Positions 27,211 to 35,720 of a DNA stretch of 58,552 bases are shown here, in pieces. The position numbers were made by a program, and so were the translations under genes. The DNA is taken from the IMG/VR virus record IMGVR_UViG_3300021962_000122, positions 1 through 58,552 of that record. The stretch is one strand, 5' to 3'. A model generated the notes under the pieces. It had not been told where the DNA came from and ran no database searches. It worked only from the letters and a program-made list of their open reading frames with translations. Position 1 is the first letter of the stretch. Every line of letters starts with the position of its first letter. This DNA is from a virus.

Positions 27211-27503
27211 AGTTGTGCGGAGTCGACGGCAGTGGATAAACGGTTGGCAAACGCTGTCACAAACTTCTCGTCGTAACACAAGTCGTTGTTCATGTCATGC
27301 AGTACTGCATGCGTCAACTCGTGCCAGAACGTGTCAGCCATTTCTTCTTTGCCGAGCTTGTTGCCCTGCATGTCGTGTGTCGCCATCCAAATGATGCCGT
27401 GCTGATAATCAATCGCGGCAAGGGTGTTCTTTGTCCTTGCTTGTTTGATTTTGATGACTGCATAGGTCTTGGTGCCTACTGTTATTTTCTTGGGTATTTG
27501 CAT
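27207..27503 (-). CDS. Small zincin-type metallopeptidase-like protein
   Basis: 98 residues. The centre reads TFWHELTHAVLHDM, a canonical HExxH zinc site on a helix, with a downstream E/D-rich helix (NNDLCYDEKFVTAFAN) that could give the third ligand. It is far smaller than full proteases, similar to phage SprT/ImmA-like minimal peptidases. It lies between polymerase and nuclease genes with overlapping ends. The substrate is unknown. Confidence 0.75.
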   Translation of the reverse strand: MQIPKKITVGTKTYAVIKIKQARTKNTLAAIDYQHGIIWMATHDMQGNKLGKEEMADTFWHELTHAVLHDMNNDLCYDEKFVTAFANRLSTAVDSAQL

Positions 27504-27513
27504 GATTCTCTCC

Positions 27514-29481
27514 TCATGATTTTGCTAACCCGTACCTACGGTGAGCGCCACCGTCAGCGGCCAGAGGTATCCCCGGCATGTAACTCGGTTCCATAGTCAT
27601 CTGCGCCAAGACCCAAGTCTTAGCGTCAGCAACTTCTTCATCCGGCACAACAGCTATTAACTCGTCGTGCACCGTGCCAGCGATGGGGTACTTCTTCGAT
27701 ACCCTCAACATGCCATCCGTCATCACGATTCTGGCAAGCGCTTGCGTCACATTATTCGTTACTTTACCAGCATACAGCTTCGTTGCATGCTCTCCGTACA
27801 CCCACTGCGTTCTGCCTTTGTGATCTAACTCAGGGCGCAAGTTGGGGTACAGAAGTTTCATTCCGTTCGGCAATTCTATCTCGCCTTTTCGGAATGTCAA
27901 ACACTTGTGCTGGTACTCTTTACCCAGATACAGCGACTTGTGTATGAGTTCGCTGAACAGCCCCCACATGGACACAATTGGCCAAGCAGTACGGCGATAG
28001 GTGTCGATGATTGCCTTGGCGGCAAGGGCATGTGTCAGGAGTTCTTTGTCAGAACAAGTGTGTGGGATGTCGAACAGCTTGCTATCGTTGCCGTCCCAGC
28101 TGGCAAACTCCTGCGCGTACTCAGAGTTAACCCCTAACGCTTTGGCAAAGTCCTTGGAGTACCTGACAGGCGGCGCACCAAGGAAGCCTGTCAGAAGTTG
28201 CGACGCGAACGATGCCCAACCAAGCCCATACCCACAACCAAGTAACGCGCTCTTTGCAGACTGCCGCAAGTCTGGGTGGCTGTCCTTAGTAAGTCCGGGT
28301 ATGTTAAACATCTGCGCTCCGAACGCCGCGTAAGGGTCACCGCCTGCCCTGAAGATGTCGAGCATGTCTGTGTAGTCAGCCAGCCACGCAAGTACTCGCG
28401 GTTCAATCTGCGATAAGTCGCCAACAACGAGCTGGTAGCCTTCGGGAGCCATAATCGCTTTGCGTAAGAAACTTCCGCGCTTGAGGTTTTGCATGTTGAT
28501 TGCTGAACCTTTTGCCGCCGTCCAACGACCCGAGAGAGCGCCGTAATACGAGAGCGGAACCGGTAGTTTGCCGCGCTGGCTAATGTCAAGGAAGCGTTGT
28601 GCACGCGTGCGCTCGGTTGTGGATTTAACTTTAAGGCGTGCTTCACAAAGGAGGGCAACATCTTCACGTTCACCGTTGAGCATCGCTTGGAAGAGGGCGT
28701 CATTCTTTGCAAAAGCGTACGTCGTTTTGCCGGTAGTTTTACTGACCTTAGTCGGGGGAGTAACCCCGAGGCTTTCAAGTATGTTTGCAAACTTCGGGTT
28801 CGACGCGAGTTCAGTCTCCTGTATGCCGAGTCTTTGTAATAGTCCTTCACGCAACTCTCCTTCTTCTGTTAATGCTTTGATGAGCATCTTGCTGTCAAGC
28901 TCAAGCTGTGGTCGTGTGTACATTTTGAGCGTCATGTCGATCAGACGCAGTTCGGATTTGGGATAACCGGCTCCAAGTCGTTTGAAGATTTCCTCGCACA
29001 GGTACACATCATGGGCACAGTAGTCGGCGAGTTCTCGTTCAATGGTAACGTCCAGTTCGAGTAATCCGTCGGTGCTGTGTACAGCTGTGCCTTTAGCAGG
29101 GAGTCCAAAATCTTGAGCAAGTTTCGCGAGGGAATTACCAACCTCCACGCCGCGTAAAGCTCTTGCCATTGATAACGTGTCGAAGATGAAGGCAGGATGG
29201 GCGTTGTATACCCACTCCATAATGGATACATCGAACTGTGCGTTGTGCGCAAGCACTGCGGTTCGTCCCCAATTGATTCCAGAAAAGTATTCACGTAGTC
29301 CATCTCCTCCAACCCATTTAATTGGGTCATCGCTTCCGAACTCATGTACGCATGCTCCAAATGCTTTGAACCTTTTGTCACGTATGTACTCCTCAGTTGT
29401 AAGTTTTGATAGCGTGTAGTCCTTCTTATCCCACCGAGTTTCAAAGTCGATGGCGACTATCTTGTCAAATGTTTTTGTCAA
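27514..29481 (-). CDS. DNA polymerase, family A, with 3'-5' exonuclease
   Basis: 655 residues. The exonuclease has DFETR (near 13, Exo I), LAHNAQFD (Exo II) and DYCAHDVYLC (Exo III). The polymerase has GDLSQIEPRVLAWLA (motif A, near 352), SAKSALLGCGYGLGW (motif B) and TVHDELIAVV (motif C). All catalytic acidic residues are present. It is similar in size to T7-like phage polymerases and starts by ATGA overlap with the small gene upstream. Confidence 0.95.
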   Translation of the reverse strand: MTKTFDKIVAIDFETRWDKKDYTLSKLTTEEYIRDKRFKAFGACVHEFGSDDPIKWVGGDGLREYFSGINWGRTAVLAHNAQFDVSIMEWVYNAHPAFIFDTLSMARALRGVEVGNSLAKLAQDFGLPAKGTAVHSTDGLLELDVTIERELADYCAHDVYLCEEIFKRLGAGYPKSELRLIDMTLKMYTRPQLELDSKMLIKALTEEGELREGLLQRLGIQETELASNPKFANILESLGVTPPTKVSKTTGKTTYAFAKNDALFQAMLNGEREDVALLCEARLKVKSTTERTRAQRFLDISQRGKLPVPLSYYGALSGRWTAAKGSAINMQNLKRGSFLRKAIMAPEGYQLVVGDLSQIEPRVLAWLADYTDMLDIFRAGGDPYAAFGAQMFNIPGLTKDSHPDLRQSAKSALLGCGYGLGWASFASQLLTGFLGAPPVRYSKDFAKALGVNSEYAQEFASWDGNDSKLFDIPHTCSDKELLTHALAAKAIIDTYRRTAWPIVSMWGLFSELIHKSLYLGKEYQHKCLTFRKGEIELPNGMKLLYPNLRPELDHKGRTQWVYGEHATKLYAGKVTNNVTQALARIVMTDGMLRVSKKYPIAGTVHDELIAVVPDEEVADAKTWVLAQMTMEPSYMPGIPLAADGGAHRRYGLAKS

Positions 29482-29747
29482 TTGAATGCCTCTTTAGGGG
29501 GTGCGTCGATAGTGTTTAAGAATCCGAAAAAAGTGTTGACCTCCAACAGCATTTCTGCGGCATCCATCTCGTCACAGTTCATTGTGGTGAGCGTTGTCAA
29601 TTCACCGTTTGTTTTGACCATCAACACCGCTTGATTTGGGTCAGCGCCGTAGCATGTGATGAGCGCCAGCACTGCCATCTTGAAGTGCATCTTCTCATCG
29701 TCGTCCATCATTGCCAGTCTTTTCTCTATGTCTTGTTCGAGTTCCAT
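29478..29747 (-). CDS. Small acidic hypothetical protein
   Basis: 89 residues beginning MELEQDIEKRLAMMDDDEK; helical, with a conserved-looking AVLALITCYGADPNQAVLM core. The ATG at 29747 follows AGAGAGGTAATAAC. It overlaps the VRR-NUC gene upstream and the polymerase downstream, so it may be a polymerase accessory. No domain is recognised. Confidence 0.65.
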   Translation of the reverse strand: MELEQDIEKRLAMMDDDEKMHFKMAVLALITCYGADPNQAVLMVKTNGELTTLTTMNCDEMDAAEMLLEVNTFFGFLNTIDAPPKEAFN

Positions 29748-30028
29748 GTTATTACCTCTCTGAGTTCGTTTATGTTGTCTTCGTTTACCACCATTGCCAC
29801 TCCCCCTGCGCTTCTTATGCGGCGCATATGTTCTTCTTGCAGTGCGGTTGGTTTGTTCTTCCCCGCCTTTGCCTCTACCCCAATGAACATGCCATTGGCG
29901 CATATAAGAAAGTCTGGCACCCCTGAGTTGCCGTAACCTGTGCCGATTGGCATGGCGTAGTACACGCCCAGCTCATCCAACAGTTTCCTGATTTGTTTTT
30001 TAACTTTTACTTCGGGTGTCGATGCCAT
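29726..30028 (-). CDS. VRR-NUC domain nuclease
   Basis: 100 residues, a stand-alone VRR-NUC: KKQIRKLLDELGVYY, GNSGVPDFLICANGMFIGVEAKAGKN (D...ExK site) and PTALQEEHMRRIRSAGGVAMVV. The size is typical of phage enzymes, which act like Holliday-junction or structure-specific nucleases. The SD is AAAGGAAACTGT. The gene stands just downstream of the structured intergenic region at 30.05-30.20 kb. Confidence 0.88.
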   Translation of the reverse strand: MASTPEVKVKKQIRKLLDELGVYYAMPIGTGYGNSGVPDFLICANGMFIGVEAKAGKNKPTALQEEHMRRIRSAGGVAMVVNEDNINELREVITWNSNKT

Positions 30029-30048
30029 ACAGTTTCCTTTGAATTGGT

Positions 30049-30201
30049 GAGGGGGTCAAGTAGATTCCGCGCCCCCTCGATTCGCGGTTGGAAAGCTGAA
30101 CAACAGCGTTTTTTCCAATAGCTAAGCGGCGCTGCTGTTCGTGGTGCAATGGTCACATCTACTAGGTTTGCACAGACCACATCAATATACTCCCGCTTAG
30201 C
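30049..30201 (-). ncRNA. Structured intergenic RNA candidate
   Basis: This 176-bp gap has no ORF but several inverted repeats. Helix a is GAGGGGG/CCCCCTC (30049-30055 with 30072-30078). Helix b is GAACAACAGCG with CGCTGCTGTTC (30098-30108 with 30130-30140), fully paired on the minus strand with one G-U. Helix c is GCTAAGCGG with CCGCTTAGC (30121-30129 with 30193-30201). Helix d is GTGGTGCAA with TTGC and ACCAC (30141-30149 with 30168-30180, a 4-nt bulge). The loop of helix b contains one strand of helix c, so a pseudoknot is possible. It could be a leader of the VRR-NUC gene or a free RNA. Confidence 0.55.
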
Positions 30202-30204
30202 CGA

Positions 30205-30387
30205 TTACCATGTTGCCGCCTCTGCTTGGTCAAGCGTGTGCCGCCTTGCAGTGGTTTCGTGTTGTTTGTGAATACGTTCCAGTATCTTTGGGTCTACCCG
30301 CTCGAACGGGTTCCATTTGTTTTGTTCGACACGTTCCCTGACGCTAGCCGTTTTCTTCTGTTTTCTGTCAGCATTTGTTTTAACCAT
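30205..30387 (-). CDS. Possible small basic protein
   Basis: 60 residues (MVKTNADRKQKKTASVRERV, then NPFERVDPKILERIHKQHETTARR), basic and helical. It overlaps the 64-aa gene upstream by 94 bp in another frame and has a weak SD, so it is uncertain. An alternative start at 30426 gives 73 residues. Confidence 0.4.
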   Translation of the reverse strand: MVKTNADRKQKKTASVRERVEQNKWNPFERVDPKILERIHKQHETTARRHTLDQAEAATW

Positions 30388-30488
30388 TTGGTTGCCCCCA
30401 GTAACTTCCATTCTTCGTACTGCCACGCAGTCAAACGTGTACCAATGCGTTTCTGTGTAGTTGTCAATTCAGTCTTAGGTCTTGGCAT
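30294..30488 (-). CDS. Small putative DNA-binding protein
   Basis: 64 residues: MPRPKTELTTTQKRIGTRLT then WQYEEWKLLGATKWLKQML. The pattern resembles short ribbon-helix-helix-like phage proteins that begin with PRPK and have a beta strand then a helix. The ATG at 30488 has GGAGAAAACCACAA upstream. It overlaps both neighbours. Confidence 0.6.
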   Translation of the reverse strand: MPRPKTELTTTQKRIGTRLTAWQYEEWKLLGATKWLKQMLTENRRKRLASGNVSNKTNGTRSSG

Positions 30489-30631
30489 TTGTGGTTTTCT
30501 CCGGCAGCCTTGGTTAAAAAGATAAGGTAGCAGTTGCTGCACCGCCATACAAGTCCTTCTTGCACGACAGTCCTGCGCTCACCATGTGAGCCGCGCACTT
30601 TACCAAAAAATGTTCTGATTTTTTCAAGCAT
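30464..30631 (-). CDS. Small zinc-ribbon protein
   Basis: 55 residues starting MLEKIRTFFGKVRGSHGE, followed by LVWRCSNC and ENHKC, a CxxC...HxxC zinc-ribbon pattern. The ATG at 30631 is preceded by GAAGGAGAAGAACA, a strong SD. The stop lies 25 bp inside the next gene. It is typical of phage early operons; it could bind nucleic acid or a host protein. Confidence 0.65.
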   Translation of the reverse strand: MLEKIRTFFGKVRGSHGERRTVVQEGLVWRCSNCYLIFLTKAAGENHKCQDLRLN

Positions 30632-31040
30632 TGTTCTTCTCCTTCAACTTTGCCTCTGCCCACCACACTGCTGATTGAAAAGCCTGTTCAGTTACCCAAG
30701 ATTCTTTACAGCCCTGTGCAATTTCCTCATCCGTCAGCCCTACCCATGTGCGCTGTGGTGCTGGCGCAATAGCAAGATGGCATCGCAATTCATTAGCCAA
30801 ACGATATGCTTTACTTAAATACTCTTCCTGCTCTGGCTGTGGTGCGCCCAAAAACTTTTGAACATTTACCTCATGTCGCTGTTTTTGCATTTCATCGACA
30901 TATTCCTTTGATATGTCGTTGGTAGCGACATTTGCCAAGGCTTTTTCAACAATAGAAATAGCTTCTGCTGTTCCGCATGGCTCACCGCCATGACAATATT
31001 TCAACACCGCAAGCACCAGCTTCAATTCTTCTTGTGTCAT
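30624..31040 (-). CDS. Hypothetical phage protein
   Basis: 138 residues. An N-terminal helix pair is followed by RTWVGLTDEEIAQGC, a short phrase common in phage early proteins, and by a C-terminal helix EQAFQSAVWWAEAKLKEKN. No catalytic motif is seen. It overlaps the upstream stop by ATGA. Confidence 0.65.
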   Translation of the reverse strand: MTQEELKLVLAVLKYCHGGEPCGTAEAISIVEKALANVATNDISKEYVDEMQKQRHEVNVQKFLGAPQPEQEEYLSKAYRLANELRCHLAIAPAPQRTWVGLTDEEIAQGCKESWVTEQAFQSAVWWAEAKLKEKNNA

Positions 31041-31258
31041 GTGTAATCTCCTTCCTCTGTATGCTCCATCAGCCGTGCGGTCAGCCGAGCAATGCGTTGT
31101 TCGTTGTATCGAATAGCCGCATTCGCATACTCCGCCGCAGTCTCAGCTTCCAACTTGCGCAAGTGTGCTTCACGCAGTTCAGTGGCAATGACTTCGTTAA
31201 TAGTCCTAAGCCTCAACACGTCCTTGATGTATTTGATGGTTGTGGTTCTGAAGCTCAT
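31037..31258 (-). CDS. Small coiled-coil protein
   Basis: 73 residues, nearly all charged helix (LREAHLRKLEAETAAEYANA). Overlapping starts and stops with both neighbours indicate translational coupling. The function is unknown. Confidence 0.65.
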   Translation of the reverse strand: MSFRTTTIKYIKDVLRLRTINEVIATELREAHLRKLEAETAAEYANAAIRYNEQRIARLTARLMEHTEEGDYT

Positions 31259-31569
31259 TTCTTCATCTCCCTGATATAGATTGCAAACGAACTGATGGTG
31301 TCTTGACCAAAACCTGTCAGCTTCTCGACGTGCTGTGCCACTTCTTCGATGACATCATTTCTTGTTGGTTGGGCGTAAAGAGCAATCGGCTTATATGTAC
31401 TCGCAGGCTTCTTCCACCGAAAGTATTTATGACCCACTGCGTTTTCACACAGATAACCAGTTGGCTCTTGGCTTTCGATCTGCGCCCTCACAGCCGCCAT
31501 GCGTTGCTTTGCCATGTGCTCAATCTCGTTGAACGCTTCGTCTTCGTCAGGTGTTGTTGGTTCAATCAT
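31255..31569 (-). CDS. Hypothetical phage protein
   Basis: 104 residues (MIEPTTPDEDEAFNEIEHMA, then YKPIALYAQPTRNDVIEEV), a pattern common in phage early proteins with an IALYAQP strand. The ATG at 31569 follows GGGAGGAC. The function is unknown. Confidence 0.65.
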   Translation of the reverse strand: MIEPTTPDEDEAFNEIEHMAKQRMAAVRAQIESQEPTGYLCENAVGHKYFRWKKPASTYKPIALYAQPTRNDVIEEVAQHVEKLTGFGQDTISSFAIYIREMKK

Positions 31570-31798
31570 CTTTGTCCTCCCGCCATGTGCCATCAAGCCA
31601 CGCGTCTAAACGCCTGTGCAATGCAGCTCTGTTGCGTTCGCCAACAGTCAAGCCGTTGTCAGTCTTCTGCGGATTGGTAAACAGCTTTCCGAAACCATCG
31701 TCTGCATTGAACTGAAGCATTTTGTCGTTGACCTTGATGGCAAGGTAAAGCAACGGCATGCCAAATCCATCCATCAATGATTCTTCTTTCTCATTCAT
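31562..31798 (-). CDS. Hypothetical phage protein
   Basis: 78 residues, MNEKEESLMDGFGMPLLYLA then ERNRAALHRRLDAWLDG. SD GGAGGACGGG. The start lies within the stop region of the small membrane-protein gene upstream. The function is unknown. Confidence 0.6.
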   Translation of the reverse strand: MNEKEESLMDGFGMPLLYLAIKVNDKMLQFNADDGFGKLFTNPQKTDNGLTVGERNRAALHRRLDAWLDGTWREDKDD

Positions 31799-31910
31799 CC
31801 CGTCCTCCGTTCTGTAGGTAAAAGATTGCCGCAACGAACACAGCGCCAATTACCACAACCATGAATGCGCCAAAGCCCATCAGTATTAGCGTCACAAGTA
31901 CATCCCACAT
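31791..31910 (-). CDS. 39-aa single-pass membrane protein
   Basis: MWDVLVTLILMGFGAFMVVV followed by IGAVFVAAIFYLQNGGRDE: one uninterrupted hydrophobic helix with a short charged C-terminus. ATG at 31910 with SD GGAGGCTGAC. The stop overlaps the next gene. It could be an early membrane-acting peptide or a holin-like protein. Confidence 0.6.
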   Translation of the reverse strand: MWDVLVTLILMGFGAFMVVVIGAVFVAAIFYLQNGGRDE

Positions 31911-31911
31911 G

Positions 31912-32424
31912 TCAGCCTCCAAACATTTTCTTCAGCTCATCATACAAAGCTCGCGCCTGTTTTAAGCCGATGTTGTTGATAATTGTTTCTGCATCCCACT
32001 GAGTTGTTGCTGTAGTTTGAGGTGCCAGCGCGGCAATGCCAGCACTCTTTGGCTTGGTAACTATTTTGTTGATGCGTTTGCCCTCAGCTTTAAACTTCTT
32101 GGTTGCCTTCAGCGGTGTGTATGTGGGTACGATTAAAGTGAGCCGTCCGTTGTGGTCACGCACCATTTGTTTTTGCTTTACAAATTGTGTGAGCAGTGAC
32201 CCCACAGAGGCACGCTTGAACCCACGCTTCTCCAGCGCATCACATATCTCACCGCCGTTTTTGCTTGGGTTGTTCTTGACATAGTTGAATGTCTCTTGTG
32301 TCACATTGTTGGTTGGTTTGAATGCTTGGGGTAATGCTTTCACTTTTTTCTCCTGTTGAATTTGTTGGTCGTCTTTTTCCCATGATGAAAGCGCAGTCGA
32401 TAGCGCGGTTTTCAAATCAGGCAT
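31912..32424 (-). CDS. Winged-helix-like DNA-binding protein
   Basis: 170 residues. The region QETFNYVKNNPSKNGGEICDALEKRGFKRASVGSLLTQFVKQKQMVRDHNGRLTLI reads as a winged helix (three helices then a beta wing). A basic linker follows, and a C-terminal helix (AETIINNIGLKQARALYDEL). Likely a regulator or replication accessory; direct evidence is only the fold pattern. Confidence 0.65.
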   Translation of the reverse strand: MPDLKTALSTALSSWEKDDQQIQQEKKVKALPQAFKPTNNVTQETFNYVKNNPSKNGGEICDALEKRGFKRASVGSLLTQFVKQKQMVRDHNGRLTLIVPTYTPLKATKKFKAEGKRINKIVTKPKSAGIAALAPQTTATTQWDAETIINNIGLKQARALYDELKKMFGG

Positions 32425-32439
32425 GAGTGTTCCCTCCTT

Positions 32440-33327
32440 TTAGAAACTGAACTTACTTAAGATTGCGTCAACATTCTTCTTGACATCTTGACGCACAGCC
32501 TCGTTCTTGCGTAGCTCAGTTGGTGTGACACCAACCAACATTTGCTCGAGGTCACGACGCGCTGTCTCCAACGCGGGGTCGTTCACAATGTTGAGTGCCT
32601 TGGTCAGGTCACACAACTCAAGCGCACCTTCTACCAAGGTGTCGTGGAAGCGACGAGGCTTGGCTTCACCTTGTACATAGTCAGTGGTCAGTCTGTCGGA
32701 CATACGTTTGAGGTGGGTGCCAAGGCGTTCGCGTACATCTGCCATCGCATGGTCAATGCGTTCTTGTGTCAGCTTGTCGAGCTTGGCTTTCAACGCTGCC
32801 TGTGCTTTGTTGCCCACATCTACGCGGAAGTCACCCGATGTAGGCACAGGCATGTAGTTAACACGAAACGAAAACTTGGTCATGATTTCGTTGGCACTCG
32901 GGTAGTCATCTCTCTTGAACATGTCGCCCAAAGCCATAGCCTGAGCAGTAATCAACGAGGGATAGATTGCCACGAATGACTTGACCAACGCAGTGAACTC
33001 ATGCTCGAAGTCGTCCAGCTTTTCTGTAAAAGTTATGAACGATGTGTTGGGCAACAAGCGCAAGCCTGAGTCAGACCAAGGCGATGTCTTGTCATACACA
33101 TACTGACGCGCACGACCAACAGCTTGTTGGATAACCTCCAACTCTGTGCGACCTGCAAGCAGGTGCTTGTTGACGCGAGCCGCATCTTTCGCGGCGGCGT
33201 TCTTGTTTGCTACAACCTCATCGGTTGTTGTCTTGTCTAGCTTGCGTGCTGTCCAGACCGATGCGTTGAATTCAACAAGCATCGCGCATGTGTCGATGTT
33301 GTAACGGGGTGTAGTTGCTGTGTTCAT
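32440..33327 (-). CDS. DUF3150-like protein of the MoxR/VWA cassette
   Basis: 295 residues, helical and charged, N-terminus CAMLVEFNASVWTARKLDK, then LLPNTSFITFTEKL. I recognise it as the DUF3150-type protein that accompanies a MoxR-like ATPase in phages. Its position next to the AAA+ gene with 24 bp spacing supports a shared complex. It is probably the substrate or adaptor of the ATPase; its biochemistry is unknown. Confidence 0.7.
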   Translation of the reverse strand: MNTATTPRYNIDTCAMLVEFNASVWTARKLDKTTTDEVVANKNAAAKDAARVNKHLLAGRTELEVIQQAVGRARQYVYDKTSPWSDSGLRLLPNTSFITFTEKLDDFEHEFTALVKSFVAIYPSLITAQAMALGDMFKRDDYPSANEIMTKFSFRVNYMPVPTSGDFRVDVGNKAQAALKAKLDKLTQERIDHAMADVRERLGTHLKRMSDRLTTDYVQGEAKPRRFHDTLVEGALELCDLTKALNIVNDPALETARRDLEQMLVGVTPTELRKNEAVRQDVKKNVDAILSKFSF

Positions 33328-33351
33328 GTTGTGCTCTCCTTGGTTGATTGA

Positions 33352-34476
33352 TTACTTGTTACCGAAATAAATTTTGTGCTCGGACAACATCTTGCCGAAG
33401 TTGGCAATGGTTGCGAACACGCCTACACGCTGAGATGTAGCGACGGTGTTGCAGAAGATTGATTGCATCTCTGCACGCATACGCCACACATACTCAGTGA
33501 CTGCTTCAGCTTCTTCGCGTGTCTGTGCACGAGATACAAACTGGAAGACTTGAATCAACTGCGCGGTTGGGTTGTCAGACATCGGTGCCTTGGCAGGGTC
33601 AGCGATAACACGCGCATAGTCACAGATGTCACGACCGAAGCGAACGAACGATGCCATTGCCTCGGCAGTAACGACACCGACAGTACCGATGAGTGCATGC
33701 TCAAGTGTGTCGTCGTCAAGTGTGTGCATGCCCTCGTCCAAGATGTCACCAGCGGCAACGAGGGAACGAGGCGTTGCATACGCGAGTTGTGTGGACTTGG
33801 GATTGAAGATGTGCGCGTTGTCTTTGGACAGCGTCTTACCCTCAAACTTGCCACCCTTCTCGTAGTCGAGGAACGAGTCCATGACCATCGGGTTGTTGTC
33901 AACGAATGCAATGACCATCGGATTGACACCCGCATCGGTAGCCCAACGCACCCACTCGACAGCAGTCGGCTTGCGCATCTTGACGAACACAAGACGGTTG
34001 CGTAGGTGAGCTTGGATGGAGTCGCCAAGACCCTCGACCGAGAGATTGGTAGCGGCAAAGACAACGCTACCCTCGACGAAGTGATAGTTGCCAACGCGTT
34101 GCTCGTAGACGATAGGCGCAAGAACATTCTTGATGAACTGCGGTGCCTTGGCTATCTCATCTAAGAACACCATGATAGGTTTGCCACCGTTAACGCCACG
34201 CTGATTGGTTTTGGATACACCGAAGCGTTCATTGGGAAGCTCACGCGACACGCCGTTCTCACGGTCAAGGTCAGGCATCCACACCGAGCCATCGGACAAC
34301 TGAGTGCAGTCGATGGGGTCAACGGCAATGTGATTGGCAAACTTAGGCAGACGCTTGAGTTGATGGAACAACGCAGTCTTGCCGATACCGTTCTCGCCCT
34401 CGACGATGACGGTACGCTTGTGACCCACAGCAGAGATGAGGTCAATGACTTGAGAAGAAGAGAGATATTTATCCAT
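33352..34476 (-). CDS. MoxR/CobS-like AAA+ ATPase
   Basis: 374 residues. Walker A GENGIGKT (27-34) and Walker B IMVFLDEIA (101-109) are intact. FAATNLSVEGLGDSI is sensor-1-like and RNRLVFVKMRKPTAVEW carries an arginine-finger region. This family remodels protein complexes together with a VWA-domain partner, here encoded directly upstream. The three genes form one cassette behind a promoter near 35.73 kb. Confidence 0.85.
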   Translation of the reverse strand: MDKYLSSSQVIDLISAVGHKRTVIVEGENGIGKTALFHQLKRLPKFANHIAVDPIDCTQLSDGSVWMPDLDRENGVSRELPNERFGVSKTNQRGVNGGKPIMVFLDEIAKAPQFIKNVLAPIVYEQRVGNYHFVEGSVVFAATNLSVEGLGDSIQAHLRNRLVFVKMRKPTAVEWVRWATDAGVNPMVIAFVDNNPMVMDSFLDYEKGGKFEGKTLSKDNAHIFNPKSTQLAYATPRSLVAAGDILDEGMHTLDDDTLEHALIGTVGVVTAEAMASFVRFGRDICDYARVIADPAKAPMSDNPTAQLIQVFQFVSRAQTREEAEAVTEYVWRMRAEMQSIFCNTVATSQRVGVFATIANFGKMLSEHKIYFGNK

Positions 34477-34497
34477 GATTACTTTCCTTTGTGTTGA

Positions 34498-35694
34498 TTA
34501 AAGATTGATATGCAAGACCTTGCCGTAAGTGGGAACGAACGAGTCGTTGTCCACCACACCCCACAGAGACGGCATCGGGGTGCTAGGCGTATCGCAACCG
34601 AGGTATCCATCGGTTAGCCACACGATTGCTTTGGCATCTATCTTGTGCTCACGAATGTAGTCGACAACAACTTGTGGAGTTGTGCCACCACCGCCTTGAG
34701 GTTGCAAGAGAGACGCAATCAATTCATACTCAGTTGGTTTGAACAACTGTTCACCGCACACTTCGTTGTCCCACCACAAGATGCGAACAGCCTCGGGCTT
34801 GACCAGTTGACAGATGCGAGCAACCTCGCCAAAGAGCAGACGATAGTGCGGATACATCGAGCCTGATGTATCGCATGCAAGTATCAACTCGCCAACTGAC
34901 TCGGTGAAGTGCGAAGGCATGATGAAGCCAGACGCAAGCAGTCGTTTGTTGGGAGGACAGAAGCGTGAGTTGTCATCGCCTTGGGATATGGCAGTTATCC
35001 AGTCCTGCATAGCTGGTCGCCAGTCAGTGATGCGTTCCTTGGCATGACCGAAGATGTCACGCCCGCCATTGCCCTTGCCCGCCAACTTACGCGCAAGCAT
35101 CTCGCCTTGACGATTGGCATCGTCAATTTGTTTGCTTAGCTTTTCTTTCTCGTCATCGGCAAACTCACCGTCCTCATGTGCGTCGATAGGTTCGTCATAC
35201 CCATGGTCATCGTCACTGCCATTGCCGTCCTTGTCAGGTTCCTTGCGCCCTTGTTTGATGAGGTCGTTGAGTACTTGAGGGAAAGACCAACCGAAGTATT
35301 TGCGGTCAATCAGTAGCGTTGGTGTGGGGCGTTCAACGAATGTGAAGTTGGGGTCAAGCTCTTCGATGAGTGCGTTGACCACATAGTCCTGCGCGATGTT
35401 GCTGAGCTTAGGCATGCGCTTAATCTCTGCACGATACAACACACAGTGCTTGAGTGCCACATGGAAGTTCTCATGCAGTACGAGATAGCGCAGTTGCTTG
35501 CGGTTGAGTGGTGTGATGAAGTCAGCGCCGTACTTCTTGTCACGCCCATTGGTGGATGCGGTAGGCACCTTGTCCGATACCTCGGACTTGCCCATACATA
35601 TCACACCGCTGAGCAATGCGAATCGGTGGTCACGCATGCAGTCGATGTTGCACGCCTGAACCCGTTGGGTGAGGGTCATCTTCTCGAAAGTCAT
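34498..35694 (-). CDS. Metallopeptidase-like/VWA-domain protein (DUF2201-type)
   Basis: 398 residues. The N-terminal half has LVLHENFHVALKH (74-78 is HExxH), a zinc site in a helical domain. A charged acidic linker with many D/E residues lies near 160-185. The C-terminal VWA-like domain has LACDTSGSMYPHY near 273, a MIDAS DxSGS. It is the usual partner of the MoxR ATPase downstream. The HExxH may make it a protease whose action is gated by the ATPase; that is inference. Confidence 0.8.
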   Translation of the reverse strand: MTFEKMTLTQRVQACNIDCMRDHRFALLSGVICMGKSEVSDKVPTASTNGRDKKYGADFITPLNRKQLRYLVLHENFHVALKHCVLYRAEIKRMPKLSNIAQDYVVNALIEELDPNFTFVERPTPTLLIDRKYFGWSFPQVLNDLIKQGRKEPDKDGNGSDDDHGYDEPIDAHEDGEFADDEKEKLSKQIDDANRQGEMLARKLAGKGNGGRDIFGHAKERITDWRPAMQDWITAISQGDDNSRFCPPNKRLLASGFIMPSHFTESVGELILACDTSGSMYPHYRLLFGEVARICQLVKPEAVRILWWDNEVCGEQLFKPTEYELIASLLQPQGGGGTTPQVVVDYIREHKIDAKAIVWLTDGYLGCDTPSTPMPSLWGVVDNDSFVPTYGKVLHINL

Positions 35695-35720
35695 TTGCTT
35701 CTCCTGTTTAGTGTTTGTAC

